DNA of 33,108 bases from an uncultured Synechococcaceae cyanobacterium (GCA_903907855.1 CAIVPT010000194.1:1-33108), one strand, 5' to 3'. Counted from the first letter of the stretch, positions 1 through 7,681 are shown. Numbers and translations are program-made. Notes: generated by a model from the letters alone, not told the origin.

Positions 1-60
1 GAGGGTGAAGGCCCAGTAGTTGGCCGTAACGATGCCGTACTGGCGTAGAGGGGAGAGCAT
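1..60 (-). CDS. arsJ: ArsJ organoarsenical efflux permease, N-terminal 20 codons (partial)
   Basis: The gene starts at ATG 60 on the minus strand and runs off the left edge, so only 20 residues are visible. They read MLSPLRQYGI then VTANYWAFTL, which resembles the start of ArsJ, an MFS-type inner-membrane permease. In known systems ArsJ exports 1-arseno-3-phosphoglycerate made by a dedicated GAPDH. The gene lies 13 nt downstream of exactly that type of GAPDH, which is the classic two-gene arrangement. It is too short for the ORF track. The identification rests on 20 residues plus context; the rest of the gene must lie beyond position 1. Confidence 0.8.
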   Translation of the reverse strand, partial: MLSPLRQYGIVTANYWAFTL

Positions 61-73
61 CGGCGACGGGGGG

Positions 74-1099
74 TCAGCGCTGGTCGAGCAGGGCGATGTG
101 GCAGGCCAGATCGGCCATGCGGCAGCTGTAGCCCCATTCGTTGTCGTACCAGGCATACACCTTGAGCTGCGTGCCGTTCACCACCATCGTCGAGGCCGCA
201 TCCACAATCGAACTGCGGGGATCATTGAGGTAGTCCACCGATACCAGCGGCCGGGTTTCATAGCCGAGGATGCCCTGCAATGGCCCATTGGCCGCCTCCT
301 CGAAGGCCCGGTTCACCGCCTCCACCGTCACCTCCTGCTCCAGTTCAAACACCGCGTCCACCAGCGAGGCGTTCAGCAGCGGCACCCGCACCGCGTGCCC
401 GTTGAGGCGCCCCTGCAGCTCCGGAAAGATCAGGCCGATCGCCCGGGCCGATCCCGTGCTGGTGGGGATCAACGACTGCAGGCAGGAGCGGGCGCGGCGC
501 AGATCGCTCTTGAAGCCATCCACCACCACCTGGGTATTTGTCACGTCGTGGAGGGTGGTGATCGACCCGTGGCGGATGCGGTACTGCCGCTGCAGCACCT
601 CCACCAGGGGCGCCAGGGCATTGGTGGTGCAGGAGGCCGCCGTCACCAGCCGGTGGCGGGCGGGGTCGTACTGGCCGTGGTTGATGCCGAACACCACATT
701 GAGGGCCTCCTCCCCCGCGATCTCACCCTTCACCGGACAGGCCACCAACACCCGCGGCAGGCCGCAGGTCTCGAAGTAGGGCGCCAGGGTCTGGGGGGTT
801 TTGAAGCGGCCCGTGCACTCCAGCAGCAGCTCCACCCCCGCCGCCCGCCACGGCACCGCCGTGGGGTCGCTCTCCTGGCTGTAGGAGATGGCCTTGCCAC
901 CGACGAAGAAGCCGCGGTGGTTGCTCTGCATGGCCTGGGGCCAGCGGCCGTGCACCGAATCGAAGGCCAACAGGTGGGCGGCGCTCGCGGCATCGCCACC
1001 GTTGTCGTTCACATGTACCAGCTCGATGCCTGGCCGGCCCCAGAGGGCGCGGAACACCAGGCGGCCGATCCGTCCGAAGCCGTTGATGCCGATGCGCAT
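74..1099 (-). CDS. gap: ArsJ-associated glyceraldehyde-3-phosphate dehydrogenase
   Basis: A 341-aa cytoplasmic dehydrogenase. The Rossmann start MRIGINGFGRIGR sets the start at ATG 1099; the track ORF begins 12 codons upstream with a poor extension. The catalytic Cys157 lies in ASCTTN and the partner His184 in TLHDVTNTQ. The N-terminal GGDAASAAHLLAFDSVHGRW and the DVTNTQ segment, in place of the usual HAYTNDQ type, match the GAPDH subfamily that travels with ArsJ rather than the housekeeping Gap2. In that pathway arsenate replaces phosphate, giving 1-arseno-3-phosphoglycerate, which ArsJ pumps out. arsJ follows after 13 nt, so the two are surely co-transcribed. No ArsR repressor gene is visible nearby. 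A 79-nt gap separates it from the upstream Nudix gene, so it may have its own promoter. Confidence 0.9.
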   Translation of the reverse strand: MRIGINGFGRIGRLVFRALWGRPGIELVHVNDNGGDAASAAHLLAFDSVHGRWPQAMQSNHRGFFVGGKAISYSQESDPTAVPWRAAGVELLLECTGRFKTPQTLAPYFETCGLPRVLVACPVKGEIAGEEALNVVFGINHGQYDPARHRLVTAASCTTNALAPLVEVLQRQYRIRHGSITTLHDVTNTQVVVDGFKSDLRRARSCLQSLIPTSTGSARAIGLIFPELQGRLNGHAVRVPLLNASLVDAVFELEQEVTVEAVNRAFEEAANGPLQGILGYETRPLVSVDYLNDPRSSIVDAASTMVVNGTQLKVYAWYDNEWGYSCRMADLACHIALLDQR

Positions 1100-1178
1100 G
1101 GGACGGGGGCGGGTTCGCTGCCCTGAGCCAAGCACCGGCCCCCCCCCGCGCCCGGGTGCTCCCCATCACATCGGCCCC

Positions 1179-1604
1179 TCAGACCCCCTGGCGGCGGCGC
1201 ATCTCCGGCAACGCCAGCCGCAGCGACTCGGCCAGCGGGCGCTTTTCCCCCAGCCTTCCGCTCCACACCAGCCCCGTTTCCAGCTCCGCCAGGCTCACCA
1301 GGGCCAGATCCTGCCCCTCCAGCAGCTGCAGCGCCTCCAGCGGCACCGTGAGGGCGGCGTGGAAGTAGTGCAGGCTGCGCTCCGGACGGTCGTGGCGGAA
1401 GGCGAAGGCCAGGGGCCCGGCCTCCCAGACGATCTCTTCCCGCAGTTCGCGGCGCAGGGCCTGCTCCGGGGTTTCGCCCGCATCCAGATGGCCCCCGAAG
1501 AGGGCCCAGCAGCCCGGCGCAATGATCTCGGGAATGTCGTCGCGCAGCTGGAGCAGCCAGCGGCCTTCGCGCTCCAGCAGGGCCAGGGCCACCGCCACGC
1601 TCAT
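1179..1604 (-). CDS. Nudix hydrolase
   Basis: A 141-aa protein starting MSVAVALALLEREGRWLLQL. The Nudix box is visible at about residues 41-63, with GGHLDAGE and RELREE giving the metal-binding glutamates. The box is slightly off consensus at its end, where REEIVW replaces the usual REExGu glycine position. Nudix enzymes hydrolyse nucleoside diphosphates linked to another moiety; the substrate cannot be told from sequence. The conserved PGCWALFGGH lead-in supports an active enzyme. The start ATG 1604 overlaps the stop of the upstream gene by 4 nt (ATGA), so it is translationally coupled to it. The upstream in-frame extension in the track is unlikely. Confidence 0.85.
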   Translation of the reverse strand: MSVAVALALLEREGRWLLQLRDDIPEIIAPGCWALFGGHLDAGETPEQALRRELREEIVWEAGPLAFAFRHDRPERSLHYFHAALTVPLEALQLLEGQDLALVSLAELETGLVWSGRLGEKRPLAESLRLALPEMRRRQGV

Positions 1605-2149
1605 GGCGTTCCCCCTGGCGTAGGGGTCAGCGACGGGGCGCGCCGCCAGAGCGCAAGGCCGCCGCCGCGTCCCCGCGCCGCCAGCCAATCGCTGCCTTCG
1701 CTATCGCTTCCCTCACCCTCGCTCCCCTGCCCGATCAGGGCAAAGAACGGCAGCGATCGCTCCGCCGGTCGCGCCAGCGCACTTCCGATCCAGGGCCGCC
1801 CCGCCAGCCGCAGCTGCCAGCGTGCGAACCAGAAGCGCAGCAGCGGCCGCTGTCCCGTAAGTGTTCCCTCCCCTTCGAAGCGCAGCTCCAGGGGGCCAAG
1901 GGCGACGCTGTTGCTCAGGGGCAGGGGCTCACCGGGCACGGCGTCGCCGATCTCCAGGCAGGCGTCGAGGGTCCGCAGCAGCGCCGAGGCGGTGGCCTGG
2001 GGGGCGCCGCCGCCGCGCGGCCACACCTGCTGGAAGCGCCAGCGGCCCGGCAGGTCGTTCGCCGTCAGGCCGCTGCCGCTCATGCGGGCCCGGTCCTCCA
2101 GGCGCCGCAGCTCTTCGGCGTCGGGCAGGCTGGGGCTGGGGGGCGTCAC
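1601..2149 (-). CDS. Lipocalin/PAP-fibrillin-like cyanobacterial protein
   Basis: 182 aa from a GTG start at 2149. I do not recognise a named gene. The pattern (LPGRWRFQQVW, a central SNSVALGPLELRFEG, RPLLRFWFARWQL, and a terminal LAARGRGGGLALWRR) looks like a small lipocalin-type barrel related to plastid-lipid-associated (fibrillin) or CpeS-like proteins, which bind hydrophobic ligands or assist pigment handling. No signal peptide is present. Near residues 140-153 there is a low-complexity Gly-Glu-Ser-Asp stretch (GSEGEGSDSEGSD), probably a loop expansion. It is translationally coupled to the Nudix gene and divergent from the membrane protein at 2206. The family assignment is an inference. 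Confidence 0.6.
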   Translation of the reverse strand: MTPPSPSLPDAEELRRLEDRARMSGSGLTANDLPGRWRFQQVWPRGGGAPQATASALLRTLDACLEIGDAVPGEPLPLSNSVALGPLELRFEGEGTLTGQRPLLRFWFARWQLRLAGRPWIGSALARPAERSLPFFALIGQGSEGEGSDSEGSDWLAARGRGGGLALWRRAPSLTPTPGGTP

Positions 2150-2175
2150 GGGCGGGGCAGAAGGCAGTAGGGCCG

Positions 2176-2185
2176 ACCCTAGGGT
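2176..2185. promoter_or_regulatory. Perfect 10-bp palindrome in divergent intergenic region
   Basis: ACCCTAGGGT is its own reverse complement and sits between two divergent genes (starts at 2149 minus and 2206 plus). This could be an operator shared by both, but a 10-bp palindrome in GC-rich DNA can arise by chance. Confidence 0.2.
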
Positions 2186-2205
2186 GATTGATCCTGGCGT
2201 GCCCC

Positions 2206-2649
2206 ATGGCCGGCCCGATCGACCATGCCCTGCGCCTGCGCAGTTTGTGGTTTTGCTACCTGCTGGCGATGTTGTTTCATGTGGATCTCGGGCTGATGCC
2301 CCTGTTCCATGGCCTCTCCCCCGAGATCGAGAGCCAGGTGCCGGAAGCCCGCCTGCCTCTGGTGTTCTGGGGGATGCTGATCTATTTCCTGATTCCGTTA
2401 TTGGCGATCCTGCTGATCGCCTGGAGCGCCAGTGATCCGGAGGGCCAGGCCCGCTGGCGCCCCTGGCGGCGCCTGCATTTCTGGATCTCGGTCGTGTACA
2501 GCGCCACCAACATTCCCCATCTGATCGCCGATATCCTCGTGCCCGATTCCCGCAGCGATCAGGTGCTGCTCATGGCGGTGCTGCTGGCGATCGGGCTGCT
2601 GATCAACCGTGAGGGATGGTTGTGGTGGCGGCAGGCGCCTCCGTCCTGA
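2206..2649 (+). CDS. Small integral membrane protein, unknown function
   Basis: 147 aa from ATG 2206 (MAGPIDHALRLRSLWFCYLL). The track start at 2188 is a TTG six codons upstream and less likely. There are about four hydrophobic segments: residues 13-30, 47-70 (MLIYFLIPLLAILLIAW), a weaker one around 85-100 and one near 125-140 (LLMAVLLAIGLLI). It resembles conserved hypothetical membrane proteins of cyanobacteria; no catalytic motif is visible. It ends 26 nt before the lipase-like gene, so the two probably share a transcript. No function is proposed. Confidence 0.7.
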   Translation: MAGPIDHALRLRSLWFCYLLAMLFHVDLGLMPLFHGLSPEIESQVPEARLPLVFWGMLIYFLIPLLAILLIAWSASDPEGQARWRPWRRLHFWISVVYSATNIPHLIADILVPDSRSDQVLLMAVLLAIGLLINREGWLWWRQAPPS

Positions 2650-2675
2650 GTTGTCCGCCCATCCCCGTTCTGGCC

Positions 2676-3416
2676 ATGCCTGCCCCCCACCAGCCGATCG
2701 TGATCCTCGGCGGCTTCCTGATCACCGCGGAGGCCTACCAGCCCATGCGTCACACCCTGGCCGAGCGCAGCGGCCAGCCGCTGGAGCGGGTGGAGCTGGT
2801 GCCGGTCGGGCGGCTCGAATGGCTGCTCACGGTGCTGCCCTCCGCCTGGGCCCGCATCCTCGATCGGGTGGCCCTGGCGGTGGAGCGGCAGGCGCTCCTT
2901 TCCCCCACCGGCCGGGTCACGCTGGTGGGCCACAGCTCCGGCGGCATCATGCTGCGGCTCTTCCTCGACGACCGGCCCTTCGAGGGCCGCCGCTGGAACG
3001 GCCGGGCGCTGGTCGACACCTTGGTGATGCTCGGCAGCCCCCACACGGCCCTCAAGGCCACCCCGCTGCGTCAACGGGTGGCGCGGGAGCTGCCCGGCTG
3101 CCCCTTCGCCCCGGCGGTGCGCTACGTGTCGGTGGCGGGGGCGGTGGCCCTGGATCCGGCCTCTGGCCAGGCCAGTGATACGGCCCGCCGCATGGCCCCG
3201 GCGGCCTACCGCAACAGCAGCGGCGATGCCCACGACCGGGGCGACGGACTGGTGCCGGTGTCCTCCGCCCTGCTGGAGGGGTCGCAACCGCTGGTGCTGG
3301 AGGGGGTGGCCCACGGCGGTGCCTTCGGACCGGTGTGGTTTGGCACCCCGGAGGTGGTGGAGCGCTGGTGGTCCGCCGTGGCCGACCCTCAGGCGCCCTG
3401 CAGCGCGCCCACGTGA
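2676..3416 (+). CDS. Lipase-like alpha/beta hydrolase
   Basis: 246 aa from ATG 2676 (MPAPHQPIVILGGFLI). The nucleophile elbow GHSSGG supplies the serine. Candidate acid and base residues are the Asp in DRGDGLVPV and the His in GVAHGG, giving a complete Ser-Asp-His triad. VILGGF near the N-terminus fits the oxyanion-hole region of lipase/PGAP1-like hydrolases. The substrate is unknown; an ester or acyl-lipid is likely. No signal peptide if the start is correct; the longer track ORF (start 2616) overlaps the previous gene and adds a hydrophobic stretch, which I consider less likely. Its last 28 nt overlap the convergent HDAC-family gene. Confidence 0.85.
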   Translation: MPAPHQPIVILGGFLITAEAYQPMRHTLAERSGQPLERVELVPVGRLEWLLTVLPSAWARILDRVALAVERQALLSPTGRVTLVGHSSGGIMLRLFLDDRPFEGRRWNGRALVDTLVMLGSPHTALKATPLRQRVARELPGCPFAPAVRYVSVAGAVALDPASGQASDTARRMAPAAYRNSSGDAHDRGDGLVPVSSALLEGSQPLVLEGVAHGGAFGPVWFGTPEVVERWWSAVADPQAPCSAPT

Positions 3417-4336
3417 GCGGCGGCGGCGGCCGCCAATCCGGGCAGGTCGTAGCCGCCCTCCAGCACCGACACCAGCCGGCCGCCCGCGTGCCGTTGGGCC
3501 ACCGCCATCAGCAGGCGGGTAAGGGCGGCGAAGTCCCCATCCTGCAGCCGAAAATCGCCCAGGGGATCGCCAGCCCGCCCGTCGAACCCCGCGGAGATCA
3601 GCACAAACTCGGGCGCGAACGCCTCCGCCGCCGGCAGGAGCTCCTGGCGCCAGGCCGCCAGCACCGCCGCTCCGTCGCTGCCCGCGGGCAGGGGCACGTG
3701 CAGGCTGAACCCCTCGCCGGCACCCGTGCCCCGCTCCTCCCGCGCGCCGGTGCCGGGGTAGTGGGGGGCCTGGTGGGTGCTGCAGAACAAGACGGTGGGA
3801 TCGGCCGCGAAGATCGCCTGGGTGCCGTTGCCGTGGTGCACGTCCCAGTCGGCGATCAGCACCCGCTGCAGCCCATGGGCCGCCTGCAGATGGCGGGCCG
3901 CAATGGCCACGTGGTTGTAGAGGCAGAAGCCCATCCCCCGCTCCGCGCTGGCGTGGTGACCCGGTGGTCGCACCGCCGCGAAGGCGTTGGTTACCTCCCC
4001 GGCCATCACCGCCTCCACCGCCGCCAGCACGCCCCCGGCCGCCAGGCGAGCGACCGTTTCCGATTCCGGGCCGATCGCCGTGTCGCCGGTGGACAGCTCC
4101 CGGCGGCCGGCGGCTACGTCGGCGCGCACCTGGTCGAGGTAGGGGGCGGTATGCACCCGCAGCAGCTCCGCGTCGCTGGCGGGACGGGGGGCGATCAGGC
4201 GGATCCCCCCCAGCAGGCCCGCCAGGTGCAGGCCCTGCAGCACCGCATCCATCCGCGCTGGTCGTTCGGGGTGGAAGGCGCCCGTATCGTGCCGGCGGAA
4301 GGCCGGATCGCAGACCAGGCCGGTTTCAGGCGCCAT
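3389..4336 (-). CDS. Histone deacetylase family (class II HDAC-like) deacetylase
   Basis: 315 aa, the usual length for bacterial HDAC-like enzymes. Zinc-dependent amidohydrolase motifs are intact: RPPGHHA, the DWDVHHGNGTQAIF metal and charge-relay block, and GFDGRAGDPLG near the C-terminus, followed by LEGGYDLPGL. Bacterial members act on acetylated polyamines or acetyl-lysine; the substrate here is not known. The ATG at 4336 overlaps the upstream alpha/beta hydrolase by 11 nt, so the two are coupled. The 3' end overlaps the opposing lipase-like gene by 28 nt, which leaves no room for a conventional terminator between them. Confidence 0.92.
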   Translation of the reverse strand: MAPETGLVCDPAFRRHDTGAFHPERPARMDAVLQGLHLAGLLGGIRLIAPRPASDAELLRVHTAPYLDQVRADVAAGRRELSTGDTAIGPESETVARLAAGGVLAAVEAVMAGEVTNAFAAVRPPGHHASAERGMGFCLYNHVAIAARHLQAAHGLQRVLIADWDVHHGNGTQAIFAADPTVLFCSTHQAPHYPGTGAREERGTGAGEGFSLHVPLPAGSDGAAVLAAWRQELLPAAEAFAPEFVLISAGFDGRAGDPLGDFRLQDGDFAALTRLLMAVAQRHAGGRLVSVLEGGYDLPGLAAAAAAHVGALQGA

Positions 4337-5192
4337 GGATCTCCAGCCAGGCGCCCAGGTCGGCCAGCACCGCAGGACGATCCAGGTCGTCGAACAGCTC
4401 GTGGCGGCTCTCTGGGTACAGATGCCAGGTCTTGTCGGGACTTCCCGCTGCGGCGAAGACCAGCTCCGCCGCGGCCGGCCCCGTCACCCGGTCGTCGCCG
4501 CTCTGCAGCAGGAGCAGGGGCAGGCGCAGCTCCGGCACCCGGCCCGCCACCGTCGCGGCCGTGGCCAGGAAGCCGGCGCCGAGCCGGACGCTGCAGCGGC
4601 TGTGGCGCAGCGGATCGCTGCGGAAGCGCGCCAGGGCGACGGGATCGCGGCTGGCCAGGGTCATGTCGATGCCGGTGTTGAGGGTGAGGGTGGGCCAGAG
4701 CCAGGCCAGCCACCGGGCCACCTGCACCCGCCAGGGGGCGATGCCCTCGGCATCGAGCGCGGGATTGCTGAGCACCAGCCCCCGCAGGCCCGCCGCCAGC
4801 ATCGGTTCGCGCAGGAGGAGGTCGAGGCACACCGTCCCCCCCAGGCTGTGGCCCAGCAGGACCTGGGGAATGCCGGGCAGCTCGGAGCCCGCCCGCCCGA
4901 GGGCCGCCGCCACCGCCGCCCCCAGCGCCCCCCAGGCCGGCACCCAGCCCCGCGGACCGGGGGAGAGGCCGTGGCCGGGCAGATCCGGCGCCCACACCGC
5001 CCAGCCCTGCGGCGCCAGCCCTTCGGCCAGGTGGCGAAACGGGGCGCCGTGGCCGCCGATGCCATGCACCGCCACCACCACGCCGCGGGGGTGGCGGGTG
5101 GGGCTCCAGGTGTGCAGCACCAGCTCGGCGCCGGCCGCTCCGCCGGGCAGCTGGAGGCGGTCTTCGCGTAGGGAAGGGGCGGCGCTCTCCAT
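4326..5192 (-). CDS. Alpha/beta hydrolase, monoacylglycerol lipase/lysophospholipase-like
   Basis: 288 aa from ATG 5192. It has the oxyanion region AVHGIGGHGAPF, the nucleophile elbow GHSLGG, an Asp in LLLQSGDDRVTGP and a His in ESRHELF, the usual order of the serine hydrolase_4 (PldB/MGL-like) family. It would cleave a monoacylglycerol or similar ester in the cytoplasm. It is the first gene of a two-gene minus-strand unit with the HDAC-like enzyme (11-nt overlap), divergent from the orphan at 5305. The pairing of an esterase with a deacetylase may reflect turnover of acylated small molecules, but that is inference. Confidence 0.88.
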   Translation of the reverse strand: MESAAPSLREDRLQLPGGAAGAELVLHTWSPTRHPRGVVVAVHGIGGHGAPFRHLAEGLAPQGWAVWAPDLPGHGLSPGPRGWVPAWGALGAAVAAALGRAGSELPGIPQVLLGHSLGGTVCLDLLLREPMLAAGLRGLVLSNPALDAEGIAPWRVQVARWLAWLWPTLTLNTGIDMTLASRDPVALARFRSDPLRHSRCSVRLGAGFLATAATVAGRVPELRLPLLLLQSGDDRVTGPAAAELVFAAAGSPDKTWHLYPESRHELFDDLDRPAVLADLGAWLEIHGA

Positions 5193-5272
5193 CGCCCCAT
5201 CCTGGGGGGGAATGCCCGTCTTGCCCCCATTCGGGGACTTCGCTGGCGGCCTTCAGGGCCCGAAGCTACCGA

Positions 5273-5294
5273 ACACAGACCTCACACAGACCTC
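5273..5294 (+). repeat. Perfect 11-bp tandem duplication before a strong RBS
   Basis: ACACAGACCTC occurs twice head to tail, followed at once by GGAGGG (5295-5300), a strong Shine-Dalgarno 4 nt before the ATG at 5305. It may be a recent duplication in the 5' leader or part of an operator. Confidence 0.8.
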
Positions 5295-5304
5295 GGAGGG
5301 TCGC

Positions 5305-5523
5305 ATGAAGACCCACTTCCCACCCCTGGCCCAGGCCGCGGCCCCCCAACCCCCTGCCGAACCGCCCCATGCCGAGCAGGTGGTTTCCTGCCTGGGCCGC
5401 ACCTGCCTGCACTGGCGGGCCGATGGCGAGCTGATCGAGGACGACCGGGATCTGGTGCTGGAGCGCCTGCGCCAGGTGGATCGTCAGCTGGATTCCCAGG
5501 TGGGGCCGGCTCAGGCGGCCTGA
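5305..5523 (+). CDS. Small conserved-type hypothetical protein
   Basis: 72 aa, MKTHFPPLAQ onward. The start is set by GGAGGG at 5295-5300; the long 519-aa track ORF in the same frame is an artefact covering opposite-strand genes. The N-terminal third is Ala/Pro-rich. The rest reads VVSCLGRTCLHWRADGELIE then DRDLVLERLRQVDRQL, with two cysteines four residues apart and a likely C-terminal helix. No known family is recognised. Its stop is one base before the GTG of the next gene, so the two are translationally coupled, which suggests it serves the cell-wall-related product downstream. Confidence 0.7.
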   Translation: MKTHFPPLAQAAAPQPPAEPPHAEQVVSCLGRTCLHWRADGELIEDDRDLVLERLRQVDRQLDSQVGPAQAA

Positions 5524-5524
5524 G

Positions 5525-7192
5525 GTGTCGGGCAGCAGCCCCACGCCCCTGGGGCCCGGCAGCCGCGGACCGGCGGTGCGGGACCTGCAGGGGCTGCTCA
5601 CCCGCCTGGGCGCCAGGATCGGCGATCCCCCCGGCACCTTCGGGGCCGACACCGAAGCCGCGCTGCGGGCCTTCCAGCACCAACGCCCCTGGGGTGCCCA
5701 GGACGCCCTGGTGACGCGGACGGTGCGGGAGGCGCTTGAGCGCCTGTTGCGCGAGCGGGAGGGGGAGCGGGAATGGGAGGAATGGGCCGCCAGGGGCGCC
5801 ACCCTCGACGCAACCGCGCTGCAGGGTCGCCCCGCCCTGGTGGCGGCCCTGCAGCGCGCCCTGGCCGCCCTGGGTCTGCACCCCGATGGTCCGGCGATCG
5901 ATGGGGTGGCGGGCCCGACCCTGGCGACGGCGCTGCGCCGCTTCCGTCGCCTGGCCAGGCTGCCGGGGCCGGCGCCGGCGGGCCTCGATGGACCCACGGC
6001 CGCCGCCCTGTGCCGCTGCCGTTGGCTGCCCGCCCACACCGCCGCCTGGACCCCTGCCGCCGCCCGCCGTCGGCTGGCGGCCGAGGCCCGCCGCCTGGGG
6101 GCCAGCGACGCGCACCTTCCCCTGCTCGACCGCGGCGCCGACCACTCCCCGTGGCGGGAAGGCCTCGCCGCGATCCCCCTGCCTCCCCCCTCCGCCCGGC
6201 CGGTGGCCCGTGGGGATGGCCCCTTCGTTCCCTATCCCGTTCTCGGTGAGGCCCCGCCGATCGACCCCTCGGCCCTGCCGTTCCTGGGGCCGGAGATCGG
6301 CCAAGCCTGTGTCTGCCTAGGCCGCCGCGGTCCCGTTGGCCTGGAGACCGCCTGGCTGGGCCGCGACGCCCTCACCCCCCTCGAGTGCCTGAGCAGCACC
6401 AAGCTGGTGCCCATGCTCAACGTGCTGGCACGGTTGGGCCGTCGCCTTCCCGCCAGGCCAGCAGAGGCGGTGTTGCGGCCCTGGGGCAGCTCTGCGAGCG
6501 AGCTGGATTTCGACCAGGTGCTCTGCGAGGTGGTCTCCTACGCCGACAGCCTTGGCTCCTCCAACAGCCTCGCCGCCCTGCTGAACGAACTGGAGGCGGA
6601 CCGGGAGGCCTGGATCCGCGGCTGCACCGGCGGCCCGGCGCAGATCCGCTTCGGCGGGCGCTACGGCGCGTCCCCCCCGATCCGCTGGCCCCAGCTGCGA
6701 TGCCGATCGGACGATGCCCTGCTGCTTCCGTTCGGAGCCCCCGCCGTTTCCGGCAATGCGGTGTCGGTGTACGACCTGACCCGGCTGGTCTCCCTGCTCG
6801 GCTGGCACCGCCTGCTGGGGCCCGGCCAGCGCCTGCCCGGCTTGACGCTCGCCGGCGCCCGCCTGGCTGCCCGGGCGCTGGTGGGCGATCCGGCCCGCTA
6901 CCTCGATGCGGCCTTCGCCAGCCTGGGGCTGGTGCGCCGGGTGGAGGCCCCCCTGATCCTCTCCAAACTCGGGTATGGCGAGTCCGCTCTCGTCTACTGC
7001 GCCTTCCTGCACCTGCGCGACCATCCCGACGGGGCCCCGGCCGCTGGGGTGGAGCGGTCCCTGGCGCTGACCCTGCGGGTGCCCAAGGGCAAGGGCGATC
7101 GGGAGGCGGTCCGCGCCGACCTGGCGATGGCCGAGGGGGTGGCCACCCTGCTGGCCCACGCCCTGGAGGCCGCCGGTAGCCTCCTGCGCTGA
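5525..7192 (+). CDS. Tandem peptidoglycan-binding domains fused to serine beta-lactamase-like domain
   Basis: 555 aa from a GTG at 5525. Two PG_binding_1-type modules are visible: about residues 8-70 (RDLQGLLTRLGARIGDPPG, TEAALRAFQ) and 105-160 (ALQRALAALGLHPDGPAIDG, TALRRFRRLA). After a Pro-rich linker the C-terminal region (about 255-555) carries the landmarks of the penicillin-recognising fold: S290-S-T-K293 in PLECLSSTKLVPMLNVLARL, S345-S-N347 in DSLGSSNSLAALL, and K481-L-G483 in LSKLGYGES in place of KTG. Spacing fits class A-like proteins. The class A omega-loop glutamate is not obvious, so a DD-peptidase or wall-sensing role is as likely as beta-lactam hydrolysis. No signal peptide is evident from this start, which is odd for a wall enzyme. 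Confidence 0.75.
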   Translation: MSGSSPTPLGPGSRGPAVRDLQGLLTRLGARIGDPPGTFGADTEAALRAFQHQRPWGAQDALVTRTVREALERLLREREGEREWEEWAARGATLDATALQGRPALVAALQRALAALGLHPDGPAIDGVAGPTLATALRRFRRLARLPGPAPAGLDGPTAAALCRCRWLPAHTAAWTPAAARRRLAAEARRLGASDAHLPLLDRGADHSPWREGLAAIPLPPPSARPVARGDGPFVPYPVLGEAPPIDPSALPFLGPEIGQACVCLGRRGPVGLETAWLGRDALTPLECLSSTKLVPMLNVLARLGRRLPARPAEAVLRPWGSSASELDFDQVLCEVVSYADSLGSSNSLAALLNELEADREAWIRGCTGGPAQIRFGGRYGASPPIRWPQLRCRSDDALLLPFGAPAVSGNAVSVYDLTRLVSLLGWHRLLGPGQRLPGLTLAGARLAARALVGDPARYLDAAFASLGLVRRVEAPLILSKLGYGESALVYCAFLHLRDHPDGAPAAGVERSLALTLRVPKGKGDREAVRADLAMAEGVATLLAHALEAAGSLLR

Positions 7193-7214
7193 CTGCCGCG
7201 GCCGCCCCGCTGCT

Positions 7215-7248
7215 GCCATGACCGCGCCGCCGCCGCCATGACCGCGCC
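7215..7248 (+). repeat. 14-bp duplication (20-bp period) duplicating a start codon
   Basis: GCCATGACCGCGCC occurs at 7215-7228 and 7235-7248. The copy duplicates the start region of the VOC gene, creating a second ATG 20 nt upstream in another frame. Confidence 0.85.
7218..7241 (+). other. Seven-codon polyproline upstream ORF
   Basis: ATG ACC GCG CCG CCG CCG CCA TGA encodes MTAPPPP. Its TGA overlaps the ATG of the VOC gene at 7238 (ATGA). Four consecutive prolines are a known EF-P-dependent pausing context. If translated, the mini-ORF could modulate the downstream start; it may equally be a by-product of the duplication. Confidence 0.35.
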
Positions 7249-7681
7249 CCGCTTCCATCTCTCCATTCCCTCCACCGACCTGGGCGCCACCGAGCGCTGG
7301 TACGTCGAGGGGTTGGGCTGCCGGCCCGGTCGCCGCAGCGACCACGCCCTGATCCTGGATCTGGGGGGACACCAACTTGTGGCCCAGCGCACCGCGGCGC
7401 CACCGCTGCCTCCCCAGGGCGGTATTTACCCGCGCCACTTCGGCCTGGTGTTCGACCAGCTCAGCGCCTGGGAAACGTTGCGCGATCGGGCGCTACAGGC
7501 TGGGCTGCGCTTCGGGGTGGAGCCGAAATGCCGCTACCCGGGGGAGGAGCTGGAGCACCACACCTTCTTCCTGATCGATCCCGACCACAACTGGCTGGAG
7601 TTCAAGCACTACCGCCACGGTACCGCCGTTCTGGGCTGCCACCATCTCGCTCAGGTGGGCGACGCGGATCTGCGGGGATGA
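7238..7681 (+). CDS. VOC (glyoxalase/dioxygenase superfamily) protein
   Basis: 147 aa covering one vicinal-oxygen-chelate domain pair: FHLSIPSTDLGATERWYVEGLG at the N-terminus (His7 a likely metal ligand), RHFGLVFDQL in the second half (His a likely ligand), and the terminal DPDHNWLEFKHY, whose Glu is the usual last ligand. This is the pattern of cyanobacterial VOC proteins annotated as glyoxalase or bleomycin-resistance-like. The reaction cannot be assigned. It lies 45 nt after the beta-lactamase-like gene on the same strand. The start is the second of two duplicated ATGs; the first encodes only MTAPPPP. Confidence 0.87.
   Translation: MTAPRFHLSIPSTDLGATERWYVEGLGCRPGRRSDHALILDLGGHQLVAQRTAAPPLPPQGGIYPRHFGLVFDQLSAWETLRDRALQAGLRFGVEPKCRYPGEELEHHTFFLIDPDHNWLEFKHYRHGTAVLGCHHLAQVGDADLRG

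Noticed and set aside
3964-5523. 519-aa plus-strand ORF in the track
   Set aside because: It is a shadow over the minus-strand HDAC-like and hydrolase genes, Arg/Pro-rich and without domain motifs; only its last 72 codons (from 5305) form a real gene.
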